Shown here: positions 52,009 to 60,439 of the stretch, piece by piece
Layout: the number at the start of each line of letters is the position of its first letter
Position numbering within the stretch: the stretch's first letter is position 1
Source: Aeromicrobium fastidiosum
GTDB lineage: Bacteria; Actinomycetota; Actinomycetes; Propionibacteriales; Nocardioidaceae
Assembly (NCBI RefSeq): GCF_017876595.1
Contig: NZ_JAGIOG010000001.1
Coordinates: 248,001-312,000, forward strand
Direction: 5' to 3'
DNA: 64,000 bases
The notes under the pieces: generated by a model
The model's input: the letters and a program-made list of their open reading frames with translations, nothing else
Databases searched by the model: none
Told to the model about the DNA's origin: nothing
Position numbers and translations under genes: made by a program

Positions 52009-53004
52009 ATGGTCCGTCTGCGTCGTACGTCCGCCAGCTCGCCCGGATGGTCGCGCACGCGGCACGGTCGGGGCTTCCGCTACCTCGACCAGGACGGCAA
52101 CCCCCTGCAGCCCGAGCAGGTCGAGCGGTGCAAGAAGCTGGTCATCCCGCCGGCCTGGACCGAGGTGTGGATCTGCTCGGTCGACAACGGCCACCTCCAG
52201 GCCGTCGGCACCGACGACGCAGGTCGCCGGCAGTACCTCTACCACCCGGGATGGCGCGAGCGGCGCGACGCCGAGAAGTTCGAGCGCATGGAGGACTTCG
52301 CCTCAGCCCTGCTGAAGCGGCGCGGGACCGCCCGCCGCGACCTGGCCGGTGACGAGCTCGACCTGCGCCGTGTCGCCGCGGCGACGTTCAGCCTGCTCGA
52401 CCTCGGCATGTTCCGCATCGGCTCGGTGCGGTACGCCGAGGAGAACGGCAGCTTCGGCCTGACGACCCTGCTCAAGCACCACGTGGTGCCGGGCAACGAC
52501 GGTCTCTCCTTCGCCTACGCCGCGAAGTCGGGGCAGGAGGTGCAGGTCACGGTGCGGGACGAGCGGGTGCAGACGGTGCTCGAGACCCTGCGGCGACGTC
52601 GGGGCGGCAGCGACCAGCTGCTGGCGTACCGGGCGGACGGCGCATGGAAGGACCTCGACGCGACCGACGTCAACGCCTATGTCAAGGAGGTGCTGCGGGG
52701 CGACTTCACCGCCAAGGACTTCCGCACGTGGCGCGGCACCACGATCGCCGCACTGGCCCTGGCCGGCAGCGACGGATCCACGGCCACCAAGCGCAAGAAG
52801 TCGGTCGCGGCCGCGATGCGTGAGGTCTCCGAGCACCTCGGCAACACTCCCGCCGTCGCCCGCTCCTCGTACGTCGACCCACGCGTCGTCGACCTCTTCG
52901 AGCACGGCGTCACGGTGTCGGCGGACCACCGACGGGTCGCCCCCGGTGCCCCCACGAGTCGCACGCTCGAGCGCGAGGTGCTCGGGCTGCTGGGCGGGGC
53001 CTGA
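52009..53004 (+). CDS. DNA topoisomerase IB
   Basis: The 331-residue protein is a poxvirus/bacterial-type topoisomerase IB, which relaxes supercoils through a 3'-phosphotyrosine link. It has the N-terminal DNA-binding domain (GRGFRYLDQDGNPL; KLVIPPAWTEVWIC) and catalytic core with RIGSVRYAEENGSFGLTTLL, KSGQEVQV, KDFRTWRGT and the nucleophile Tyr288 in SSYVDPRVV. It is encoded alone, 12 bases after the acyltransferase gene. Confidence 0.93.
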   Translation: MVRLRRTSASSPGWSRTRHGRGFRYLDQDGNPLQPEQVERCKKLVIPPAWTEVWICSVDNGHLQAVGTDDAGRRQYLYHPGWRERRDAEKFERMEDFASALLKRRGTARRDLAGDELDLRRVAAATFSLLDLGMFRIGSVRYAEENGSFGLTTLLKHHVVPGNDGLSFAYAAKSGQEVQVTVRDERVQTVLETLRRRRGGSDQLLAYRADGAWKDLDATDVNAYVKEVLRGDFTAKDFRTWRGTTIAALALAGSDGSTATKRKKSVAAAMREVSEHLGNTPAVARSSYVDPRVVDLFEHGVTVSADHRRVAPGAPTSRTLEREVLGLLGGA

Positions 53005-53006
53005 CC

Positions 53007-54398
53007 TCAGGTCGCGAGGGCCGACTCGATCGCCCGCCAGAACGTCGGATACGCGTAGATCGTGTTGGTCAGGGTCTCGACCGGGATCTCGGCACGCACA
53101 GCGAAGGCCAGGCCTGCGAGCGTCTCGCCGCCGGCCACCCCGACGCTGTTGGCACCCACGATGACGCCGCGCTCGTCGTCGATCACGACCTTGATCAGCC
53201 CCTCGTTGCCTGGCCCGTGGACGAACCCGCGGCTGCTCGCAGCCAGATCGGTGACGCCGATCCGCACCGCGATTCCCCGGTCGCGGGCCTGCTTCTCGGT
53301 GAGGCCCACCCCGCCCACCTCGGGATCGGTGAACGTGACGCGCGGAAAGCTGGCGTCGTAGTCGCCCAGAGGCTCACCGAGGATCGAGCGCGCAGCGCGC
53401 TCCGACTGGTACATCGACACGTGGGTGAACGCGCCCCGCCCGACGATGTCGCCGATCGCCCACAGGCCACCCTTGACCTGCATCGCGTCGTCGACCGTCA
53501 GGTGCCGCCCGGGCTCCACGCCGACCGTCTCGAGCCCGACGTCGTCGATGCGCGACCGGCGGCCGGCCGCGACGAGCAGCCGCTCGGCCTCGAACGTCCT
53601 GGCCTGTCCCGAGCCCGTCGAAGGGTCGCCGCAGGTCACGTGGAACACGCCGTCTGCGTGCGCGACGGCATCGATCGAGACCCCGGCGTGGACGCCGATG
53701 CCCTCGGCGGCGAAGACCGACGCGATCAGCGCGGACGACTCGGGCTCCTCGACCGCCAGGATGCGGGGGCCGACCTCGAGCACCGTGACCTCGGTGCCGA
53801 ACCGGGAGAAGGCCTGCGCGAGCTCGAGCCCGATGGGCCCGCCACCGATGACGATCATCGACGCCGGTGCCGTCTCGGTCTCGAGGATGCCGCGGTTGGT
53901 CCAGTAGGGCGTGCCCGCCAGACCGGGGACGGGCGGCTCGGCGGCGGTCGTGCCGGTGTTGAGCACGACACCCTTCGAGGCCACGATCGTCGTGACCTCA
54001 CCCGCGTCGCCCGTGTGGTCCACGACGACGCGCCGGTCCCCGTCGAGGCGTCCGTGCCCGCGCACCAACCGAGCCCCGGCGTCGACGATGCGGTCGGCCG
54101 CGACGGTGTCGTCCCAGTCGTCGGTCGCCTCCTCGCGGATGCGGCGGGCGACCGGGCCGAAGTCGGGCTCGACGGGGGCCCTGCCGGCGAGCCGGTCGAC
54201 GCGGCGGGCCTCGGCGAGGGCGTTGGCGGCGCGGATCACCATCTTCGACGGGATGCACCCCCAGTAAGGGCACTCGCCCCCGACGAGCTCCTTCTCGACC
54301 GCGACGACGTCGAGCCCGGCAGCGGCCAGCCGGGCGACCAACGCCTCTCCCCCGGGTCCGAGACCGACGACCACGACATCACACGAGAGCTCAGGCAT
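53007..54398 (-). CDS. NAD(P)/FAD-dependent disulfide reductase, dihydrolipoamide-dehydrogenase-like
   Basis: The 463-residue flavoprotein has FAD site VVVGLGPGGEALV (8-20) and the redox disulfide GGECPYWGCIPSK (C39/C44). NAD site IVIGGGPIGLELAQAF, GDIVGRGAFTHVSMYQ and a dimerisation domain follow. The usual C-terminal His-Glu pair motif (HAHPT) is changed (YAYPTFW). Between strands of the NAD domain lies the inserted DPSTGSGQAR, encoded by a REP-like element. The ATG at 54398 with CAGGA upstream is preferred to ATG 54419. Substrate may be mycothione, lipoamide or another disulfide. Confidence 0.85.
   Translation of the reverse strand: MPELSCDVVVVGLGPGGEALVARLAAAGLDVVAVEKELVGGECPYWGCIPSKMVIRAANALAEARRVDRLAGRAPVEPDFGPVARRIREEATDDWDDTVAADRIVDAGARLVRGHGRLDGDRRVVVDHTGDAGEVTTIVASKGVVLNTGTTAAEPPVPGLAGTPYWTNRGILETETAPASMIVIGGGPIGLELAQAFSRFGTEVTVLEVGPRILAVEEPESSALIASVFAAEGIGVHAGVSIDAVAHADGVFHVTCGDPSTGSGQARTFEAERLLVAAGRRSRIDDVGLETVGVEPGRHLTVDDAMQVKGGLWAIGDIVGRGAFTHVSMYQSERAARSILGEPLGDYDASFPRVTFTDPEVGGVGLTEKQARDRGIAVRIGVTDLAASSRGFVHGPGNEGLIKVVIDDERGVIVGANSVGVAGGETLAGLAFAVRAEIPVETLTNTIYAYPTFWRAIESALAT
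53601..53624. repeat. REP-like element inside the flavoprotein gene
   Basis: The 24 bases GGCCTGTCCCGAGCCCGTCG followed by AAGG (minus strand CCTTCGACGGGCTCGGGACA) match the widespread TTCGACRGGCTC REP core. They are in frame and encode DPSTGSGQA, a peptide known from REP insertions in other genomes. Confidence 0.75.
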
Positions 54399-54449
54399 GT
54401 CGCCATCCTGAGCCATCACGGTCCGTCCCGCGACCCCGGGACGGACCCG

Positions 54450-55718
54450 TCAGCGACCGACGAGCGCGCGACGGATGTTGAGGACGCCGCGACCGGACGT
54501 CGTGTCGTAGCCCGGCGTGACGATGTCGTCAGCCCGCGCGGTCAGCAGGTACGCGACCTTCGACAGCGTCAGACGGTGCTTGGTGCGCGAGATCAGGATC
54601 GCCGCGGCGGCGGCCACGTGCGGCGATGCCATCGAGGTGCCGTCGAGCACGCAGTAGCTCTTGCCGTAGGCGCACGGCAGCGACAGCGACGGGCGCTTGA
54701 TCATGGTCGACGTGATACCCGTGCCGGGTGCGACGACGTCGACGTAGGTGCCGCAGTTCGAGAACGGCGCGACCCCGTCAGAGCGGTCGCTGGCACCGAC
54801 GCCGATGACGCCCGGGAACGCGGCGGGATACGTCGTCGGGGCGTTGCAGCCGCTGTTGCCGGCGGCGGCGACGACGACGACACCGCGACGGACGGCGTAC
54901 CGGACCGCCGCCTGCACCTGGGCGTCGGGGCTGTTGCCGGCCAACGACAGGTTGATGACGTCGGCACCCTTGCGCGCGGCGTAGACGATGCCGCGCGCGA
55001 CGGCCACGGTGCTGCCGGTGCCGGCCGAGTTGAGCACCCGCACGGGCAGGATGCGCGATGACGGTGCCAGGCCCGCGATGCCTCGCTTGTTGTTGGCCTT
55101 GGCGGCGATGATGCCGGCGACGTGCGTGCCGTGGCCGTTGCGGTCGTTCGCCTTGCTGTCGGACTCCACGAAGTCCCAGCCCTTCAGCACCTGCCCCTTC
55201 AGATCGGGGTGGTTGGCCTGCACGCCGGTGTCGACGACGGCGACGACGACGCCCTTGCCGGACGACTTGCGCCAGACCTTCTCGGCGGCGAGCCGGTCGA
55301 GCGCCCACTGCCGCTTGCGCTGGCTGTCGTTGCTGCGGCGCGTCTTGGAGGACTTGCGCTTCTTGGTGACGGCGGTGTCGGTCGCGATCGAGACCTGGTG
55401 CGCCAGGTCGACGGCAGCCGTGCCGGGGTCGGCCAGAGCGTCGGAGATGAGTGCCTTCGCCTCGGCGTGGGATCCGGCGACCTCGGTCGTGAACTGCGGG
55501 CCGGACGCCGTCTCCGTCGTGGTGACGACGGTCAGCGGCTCACCGGGGGTGGCGGTCGCGAGAATGCCCGCGGCCTCCCGGTCGGTCGAGGTGGGCCCTG
55601 CGACTGCGGCGGGGGCTGCGCCCAGCACGAGCACGGCGGCGGTTGCCAGGGACAGGATGATGCGTCGGTGTGCCACGGTTGAAGAACGTCCTCGCGGTGT
55701 CGGCGGTCGGCGGGACAT
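54450..55718 (-). CDS. secreted S8 family serine protease (subtilase)
   Basis: The 422-residue product carries a signal peptide (hydrophobic IILSLATAAVLVLGAAPAAVAG), a propeptide with a lysine/arginine-rich junction (KKRKSSKTRRSNDSQRKR), and a subtilisin domain. The triad lies in VVAVVDTGVQ (Asp), NGHGTHVAGI (His) and DGTSMASPHVAAAAA (Ser), with oxyanion AAAGNSGC. The ATG at 55718 is used. GTG 55676 would start right at the signal peptide and is an alternative. No C-terminal anchor is seen, so it is probably released. Confidence 0.92.
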   Translation of the reverse strand: MSRRPPTPRGRSSTVAHRRIILSLATAAVLVLGAAPAAVAGPTSTDREAAGILATATPGEPLTVVTTTETASGPQFTTEVAGSHAEAKALISDALADPGTAAVDLAHQVSIATDTAVTKKRKSSKTRRSNDSQRKRQWALDRLAAEKVWRKSSGKGVVVAVVDTGVQANHPDLKGQVLKGWDFVESDSKANDRNGHGTHVAGIIAAKANNKRGIAGLAPSSRILPVRVLNSAGTGSTVAVARGIVYAARKGADVINLSLAGNSPDAQVQAAVRYAVRRGVVVVAAAGNSGCNAPTTYPAAFPGVIGVGASDRSDGVAPFSNCGTYVDVVAPGTGITSTMIKRPSLSLPCAYGKSYCVLDGTSMASPHVAAAAAILISRTKHRLTLSKVAYLLTARADDIVTPGYDTTSGRGVLNIRRALVGR

Positions 55719-55790
55719 CAGAGCCCCCGTCTGCGAGAACAGTACGTGCCCGCGGCCCCCTCGGGCCAACCGATGCCGCGTCGGGATGGG

Positions 55791-56267
55791 CTACGGGGCG
55801 TCGACGGTGCGCCCGCCATGGGGTTCGCGCCACCTGACGACGCTGTAGACGAGCAGCCCGAGAGCCGCGGCCGCCGACGCCCACAGGCCGAGCGCCGTGA
55901 CCCAGCCCTGGGCCGGGAGCTCGGGACCGAAGCCGACGCCCAGCACCTCGAACTCCGGGATGTCCGGGCCGATCCACCAGATGACCCCGAGCACCGCGAG
56001 CCACACCCCGCCGGCCGCGCTCAGCAGGATGCGCGGCCAGGTGGCGACGCCGAACTTGGCAGCCTCGATCGCCCGGCGCTCCAGCGGGCCGAGGATCCTC
56101 TGCGCCCACACGTAGTGTCGCGACAGCAGGGCGATCCCGCCCACGAGGACCAGTGTCCCGGGGCCGGGCGCGGGCATCAGGATGATGCCGAGTGGAACGA
56201 GCACCCAGCCCAGCGCCTCCGAGCCCGTGCGTCGGAACCAGCCCTTGATCCTGGTGCCGACACTCAT
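55791..56267 (-). CDS. PGPGW family membrane protein
   Basis: The 158-residue protein has the family motif MPAPGPGTLVLVGGIALLSRHYVWAQRIL over two helices (about 18-50), then two more helices (about 75-95 and 120-145). PGPGW/TIGR02611-type proteins are short membrane proteins of unknown function in actinobacteria. It is encoded alone, divergent from the CFA-synthase gene. Confidence 0.82.
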   Translation of the reverse strand: MSVGTRIKGWFRRTGSEALGWVLVPLGIILMPAPGPGTLVLVGGIALLSRHYVWAQRILGPLERRAIEAAKFGVATWPRILLSAAGGVWLAVLGVIWWIGPDIPEFEVLGVGFGPELPAQGWVTALGLWASAAAALGLLVYSVVRWREPHGGRTVDAP

Positions 56268-56334
56268 GCGTCCAGTCTGCCGCATCACAGGTTTTCGGAT
56301 GGCGCAACCCCGACGCGAGCGGTTGACTTGGCGC

Positions 56335-57669
56335 GTGAACATCGCATCCTCCCTCCTGTCGTTGACCGAGGAGACCCTCGGTCTGAAGCTCCCCATCCGC
56401 CTGCGGGCGTGGGACGGCAGCGAGGCCGGTGTGCCCGGCGCACCCGTCGTCGTCATCCGCAGCAAGCGAGCCCTGCGCCACATCATCTGGAAGCCGGGCG
56501 AGCTCGGCGTCGCCCGCGCCTACGTGCAGGGCGACCTCGACGTCGAGGGCGACCTCGGCGACGGTCTGCGCGCCATGTGGGACGCCGTCCGCAACGCCCG
56601 GGTCGCCGACGGCAGCGCCGGACGTCCGTCGATCGGCCCTCGGCAGGTGGCCAAGGCCGTGGCCCTCGCCGTCCGGCTCGGTGCCATCGGCAGGCGGCCG
56701 CCGGCACCCGCGGCCGAGTCGAACCTCACGGGCGAGCTGCACAGCAAGGAGCGCGACCAGGCCGCCATCTCGCACCACTACGACCTGTCGAACGACTTCT
56801 ACGAGCTGATCCTCGACCCCAACATGGCCTACTCCAGCGGCTTCCACGTGACGCCGGAGATGACGCTCGAGGAGGCGCAGACCGCCAAGCTGCACCTGAT
56901 CTGCAAGAAGCTCGACCTGCAGCCCGGCATGAGGATGGTCGACATCGGCTCGGGCTGGGGCTCGCTGACGCTGTTCGCGGCCGAGCACTACGGCGTCCAC
57001 GTCACGGGCGTCACGCTGTCGGTCGAGCAGCGTGACTACGTCATGGGCAAGGCGGCCGAGCGTGGGCTCGCCGACCGCGTCGACGTCAGCCTGCGACACT
57101 TCCGCGATCTGGAGGCGTCCGGCGTCCGCGACGGCCAGATCGACGCGATCGCCTCGATCGAGATGGGCGAGCACGTCGGCGACGCCGAGTACGTCGTGTT
57201 CGTCGACTCGATCTTCCGCTACCTCAAGCCGGGCGGACGGGCGCTGATCCAGCAGATGTCGCGCAGCAACGACGCTCCCGGAGACAGTCCCGGCGGCGGA
57301 CCGTTCATCGAGACGTACATAGCGCCCGACATGCACATGAAGCCGCTCGCCAAGACGATCGGTCTCATCGCGGCGTCGGGCCTCGAGATCCGCGACGTGC
57401 AGGCGATGCGCGAGCACTACCCCCAGACCGTCGCAGGATGGGCCCAGCAACTCGAGGACAACTGGGACGTCGCGGTCAAGCTCATCGGGGAGGAGAACGC
57501 GCGCGTGTGGCGGCTGTACCTCGTCGGCGGCGCGCTGGCGTTCGAGGAGAACCGCATGGGCGTCGACCAGATCCTGTCGGTCAAGCCGAGCCCGCGCGGT
57601 GTCAGTGGCATGCCGACCTCGCCGCTCGCCTGGCTGACCGGCGACGCCGTCGGAGGTGCCGACGCGTGA
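56335..57669 (+). CDS. cyclopropane/10-methyl fatty-acid synthase family methyltransferase
   Basis: The 444-residue protein methylates double bonds of phospholipid acyl chains with SAM. It has an N-terminal lipid-binding region and the CFA-synthase core: AISHHYDLSNDFYELIL, MAYSSGFH, MVDIGSGWGSLTLFAAEHYG, VTGVTLSVEQRDYV, SIEMGEHVG and FIETYIAPDMHMKPL. The group includes UfaA1/BfaB/TmsB, which makes 10-methylene intermediates for 10-methyl-branched acids. The GTG at 56335 is taken. The stop overlaps the DUF1295 gene (GTGA). Confidence 0.9.
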   Translation: MNIASSLLSLTEETLGLKLPIRLRAWDGSEAGVPGAPVVVIRSKRALRHIIWKPGELGVARAYVQGDLDVEGDLGDGLRAMWDAVRNARVADGSAGRPSIGPRQVAKAVALAVRLGAIGRRPPAPAAESNLTGELHSKERDQAAISHHYDLSNDFYELILDPNMAYSSGFHVTPEMTLEEAQTAKLHLICKKLDLQPGMRMVDIGSGWGSLTLFAAEHYGVHVTGVTLSVEQRDYVMGKAAERGLADRVDVSLRHFRDLEASGVRDGQIDAIASIEMGEHVGDAEYVVFVDSIFRYLKPGGRALIQQMSRSNDAPGDSPGGGPFIETYIAPDMHMKPLAKTIGLIAASGLEIRDVQAMREHYPQTVAGWAQQLEDNWDVAVKLIGEENARVWRLYLVGGALAFEENRMGVDQILSVKPSPRGVSGMPTSPLAWLTGDAVGGADA

Positions 57670-58475
57670 TCGCCAACGACCTGTCGCAGACCGTCGTCAC
57701 GCTGGGTGCCGGCCTGGCCGCGCTGCTCGTGTTCATGGGGCTCGGCCTGGCCTACGCGCTCAAGAACTCGCTGCTCTCGATCGTCGACACCCTGTGGGGG
57801 CTCGGCTTCGTGGTCGTCGCCGCGGTCTCGGCAGTCGTCTCTCTGGGCGGTGACGGCGGGCAGGCCCAGCGCTGGATCGTCCTCGTGATGGTCGCTGTGT
57901 GGGGCCTGCGCCTCGCGTGGCACATCGGCGGCCGCAACCACGGCCACGGCGAGGACCCCCGCTACGCCGATCTGCTCGAGCAGGGCGAGAAGGCGGGCCG
58001 CTCGTTCGCCCAGACGGCGATCACCCGGGTGTTCCTGCCACAGGGCATCGCGATGTTCATCGTCTCGGCACCGCTCATGGTCGGCCCCAACAACGAGCGC
58101 CTGTCGGTGCCGCTCACGGTCATCGGCGTCGCGGTGTGGGCGGTCGGCCTGTTCTTCGAGACCGTCGGCGACGCACAGCTCAAGAGGTACAAGAGCGATC
58201 CGGCCAACAAGGGCAAGATCATGGACACGGGGCTGTGGAGCCTGACCCGGCACCCGAACTACTTCGGCGACGCGACGGTCTGGTGGGGGCTCGGACTCGT
58301 CGCCGCCGGTTCGTTGCCGGGCCTCGTGGCGCTGATCGGGCCGGCGATCATGAGCTACTCGCTCGTCAACGTCACGGGTGCCAAGCTCAACGAGAAGAGC
58401 CAGCGCAAGAAGCCCGGCTGGGACGACTACGCCCGCCGCACCAGCTACTTCATCCCCCTGCCGCCCAAGAAGTAG
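57666..58475 (+). CDS. DUF1295 membrane protein, steroid-5-alpha-reductase-like
   Basis: The 269-residue protein has about seven helices and the DUF1295 signature: WGLRLAWHIGGRNHGHGEDPRY, QLKRYKSDPANKGKIMDTGLW, TRHPNYFGDATVWWGLGL and KKPGWDDYARRTSYFIPLPPK. This fold includes NADPH-dependent membrane reductases. Its four-base overlap with the CFA-synthase gene suggests it acts on the same lipid. Reduction of a methylene intermediate is possible but unproven. Confidence 0.87.
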   Translation: MIANDLSQTVVTLGAGLAALLVFMGLGLAYALKNSLLSIVDTLWGLGFVVVAAVSAVVSLGGDGGQAQRWIVLVMVAVWGLRLAWHIGGRNHGHGEDPRYADLLEQGEKAGRSFAQTAITRVFLPQGIAMFIVSAPLMVGPNNERLSVPLTVIGVAVWAVGLFFETVGDAQLKRYKSDPANKGKIMDTGLWSLTRHPNYFGDATVWWGLGLVAAGSLPGLVALIGPAIMSYSLVNVTGAKLNEKSQRKKPGWDDYARRTSYFIPLPPKK

Positions 58476-58486
58476 GCCCTCGTGGA

Positions 58487-58600
58487 GGGGACGTCATCAC
58501 GACGGCTCTGGACCAGGTACCGATGTGATGACGTCCCTGCCACCCATCGCGGACGTCATCACATCAGTACCTGGGTCAGCGCATCCGTGATGACGTCCCT
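58487..58600. repeat. paired palindromic repeats (BIME-like)
   Basis: Unit A (58488-58537) has perfect 13-bp arms GGGACGTCATCAC and GTGATGACGTCCC around 24 bases. Unit B (58551-58599) has the same arms to at least 12 bp in the other direction. The reverse complement of B closely follows A, including the inner CCAGGTAC. So two copies of a palindromic element of about 50 bp lie inverted to each other between the DUF1295 and DUF559 genes. Confidence 0.75.
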
Positions 58601-58692
58601 GCTGGGTCCACAGCCGGGTGCCTGGACGCCGGCTGTCCCCAGGCCGTCGCCTCGGTTCGCACGGCCGACAGCGGCGGCCACAGATTCTCGGC

Positions 58693-59698
58693 ATGAACAC
58701 CAGCCACCGTCTCCGCCGCCACGCCCTCGCCCGTCCCCTCGCCGACGCCCAGGACGGCGTCGCGTCCCGCCGTCAGCTGCTCGCTCTGGGCCTGACGCGC
58801 TGGGACATCGCCGCCGAGCTGCGCGCCGGCCGCTGGCGACAGCACCACCGTCAGACGATCTGCGTCCACACCGGTCCGCTCGGCGAGCGGGCGCGCCTGT
58901 GGCACGCCGCGATCGAGGCCGGCACGCGAGCCGTCCTCGACGGGACCGGGTCGCTGCTGGCCGCCGGCCTCCGGGGGTTCGAGGCTGATCACATCCGCGT
59001 CTCGATCCCCCGCGGCGGAAAGGTCCTGACGTCGCCGGGCGCGATGGTTCGGCAGACGCGCCGCCTGAAGGCGTCGGACGTCATCACCGATGGCATCCCG
59101 CGCGTCCGCGCACCTGTCGCCGCGGTCCGGGCCGGGCTGTGGGCAGCGTCAGACCGGCAGGCGGCGCTGCTCCTGACCATGACGGTCCAGCAGAGGTTGG
59201 CCACGGCCGAGCAGGTCGCGGTGGCGCTGCTCGACGTCCGCCGGGACAAGCGCCGTCGCTTCCTCGAGCGGGTCGTGCTCGACCTGATGGGCGGTGCCGA
59301 GTCCCTCGGAGAGCTCGACGTCGCAGGCATCTGCCGTCGCCGCGGCCTGCCAGAGCCCGACCGCCAGGTCGTTCGGGAGGGCCCGAACGGCCGGTACCAC
59401 CTCGACGTCGTGTGGGAGCGATACCGGTTGGTGCTCGAGGTCGACGGCATCCACCACGCCTGGGCCACGTCGGTCATCGGCGACGCGCTGCGCCAGAACG
59501 ACCTCAGTCTGCAGTCCCTGACCGTGCTGCGACTGCCACTGCTCGGCCTGCGGGCCACCGAGGAGAAGTTCTTCGACCAGGTCGAGGCCGGCCCGCAACC
59601 ACGGGTCGAGCGAGCCCTGCGAGCGAAGACTGGCGCCTGGGCGAAGCCCAGCAGCGGCGACGGAAGAGCCGCTGGAGCGGCGAAGCCGCGCGCCCTAG
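58693..59698 (+). CDS. DUF559 / endonuclease-like protein, 3' end unresolved
   Basis: The frame from ATG 58693 is a DUF559-type protein to about residue 300: helix-turn-helix-like VASRRQLLALGLTRWDIAAE, then QTICVHTG, and nuclease part YHLDVVWERYRLVLEVDGIH, HHAWATSVIGDALRQNDL and LTVLRLPLLGLRATEEKFFD. After about 59590 family likeness ends and no in-frame stop occurs until 62553. The other two forward frames stop at 59698 and 59705. A small indel near the end, natural or from sequencing, is the simplest reading; 59698 is used here. It is a paralogue-type relative of the gene at 7458 and lies next to a palindromic repeat. Confidence 0.65.
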
Positions 59699-60384
59699 GC
59701 GGTGACGAAGATGTGGGCTGCGGCCTCGGCGTCGATCTCGGCGGTCTCGCCCTGGCGCGCGACGACGAGGCCGTCGTGGCCGACCGAGACCAGCACGTCG
59801 TTGCCCGGCAGGGCACCGACGCGGCGCAGCACCGACATGACCTCGGTGTCCTTCTGCAGCTCCTCGGCGATGCGGCGCACCACCAGGCGGATCGGCTCGC
59901 TCGACAGGCCGACGGCCTTGGTCATCGCGATGACGCCGGTGAGGAACCTCGCCTCGTCGCCGGCCTCGCCCAGCTCGGCGAGGCCGGGGATGGGGTTGCC
60001 GTAGGGCGACTCGGTGGGGTGCTCGAGGATCTGCACGAGGCGGCGCTCGACCTGCTCGGACATGACGTGCTCCCAGCGGCACGCCTCCTCGTGGACGAAC
60101 TCGATCTCGAGCCCGATGACGTCGATCAGCAGGCGCTCGGCGAGACGGTGCTTGCGCATCACGCGGGTCGCGAGCTGGCGACCCTTCTCGGACAGCTCGA
60201 GGTGACGATCGCCCTCGACGGCCAGCAGGCCGTCCCGCTCCATGCGCGCGACGGTCTGCGAGACCGTCGGGCCGCTCTGGTGCAGGCGCTCGGCGATGCG
60301 GGCGCGCAGGGGCACGATGCCCTCCTCCTCCAGCTCGTAGACCGTGCGGAGGTACATCTCGGTGGTGTCGATCAGCTCGCTCAC
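59695..60384 (-). CDS. ideR: iron-dependent repressor, IdeR/DtxR family
   Basis: The 229-residue regulator has the DtxR N-terminal winged helix (LIDTTEMYLRTVYELEEEG; LHQSGPTVSQTVARMERDGLL), dimer/metal domain with HRLAERLLIDVIG and EEACRWEHVMSEQVERRLV, the PYGNPIPG loop and a C-terminal SH3-like domain (about 150-225). Length and motifs fit IdeR, which senses Fe2+ and controls iron uptake and storage, more than the shorter MntR. The GTG start is at 60384. Confidence 0.9.
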   Translation of the reverse strand: MSELIDTTEMYLRTVYELEEEGIVPLRARIAERLHQSGPTVSQTVARMERDGLLAVEGDRHLELSEKGRQLATRVMRKHRLAERLLIDVIGLEIEFVHEEACRWEHVMSEQVERRLVQILEHPTESPYGNPIPGLAELGEAGDEARFLTGVIAMTKAVGLSSEPIRLVVRRIAEELQKDTEVMSVLRRVGALPGNDVLVSVGHDGLVVARQGETAEIDAEAAAHIFVTA

Positions 60385-60439
60385 GCGCCCATTGTTCCAT
60401 GCCGTGCGGACAGCACGTACACGCGTGAGGATGGGACCC

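Noticed and set aside
58487..58600. Rho-independent terminator of the DUF1295 gene only
   Set aside because: Two mutually inverted copies with matching inner sequence fit a repeat element better, although termination may be a side effect.
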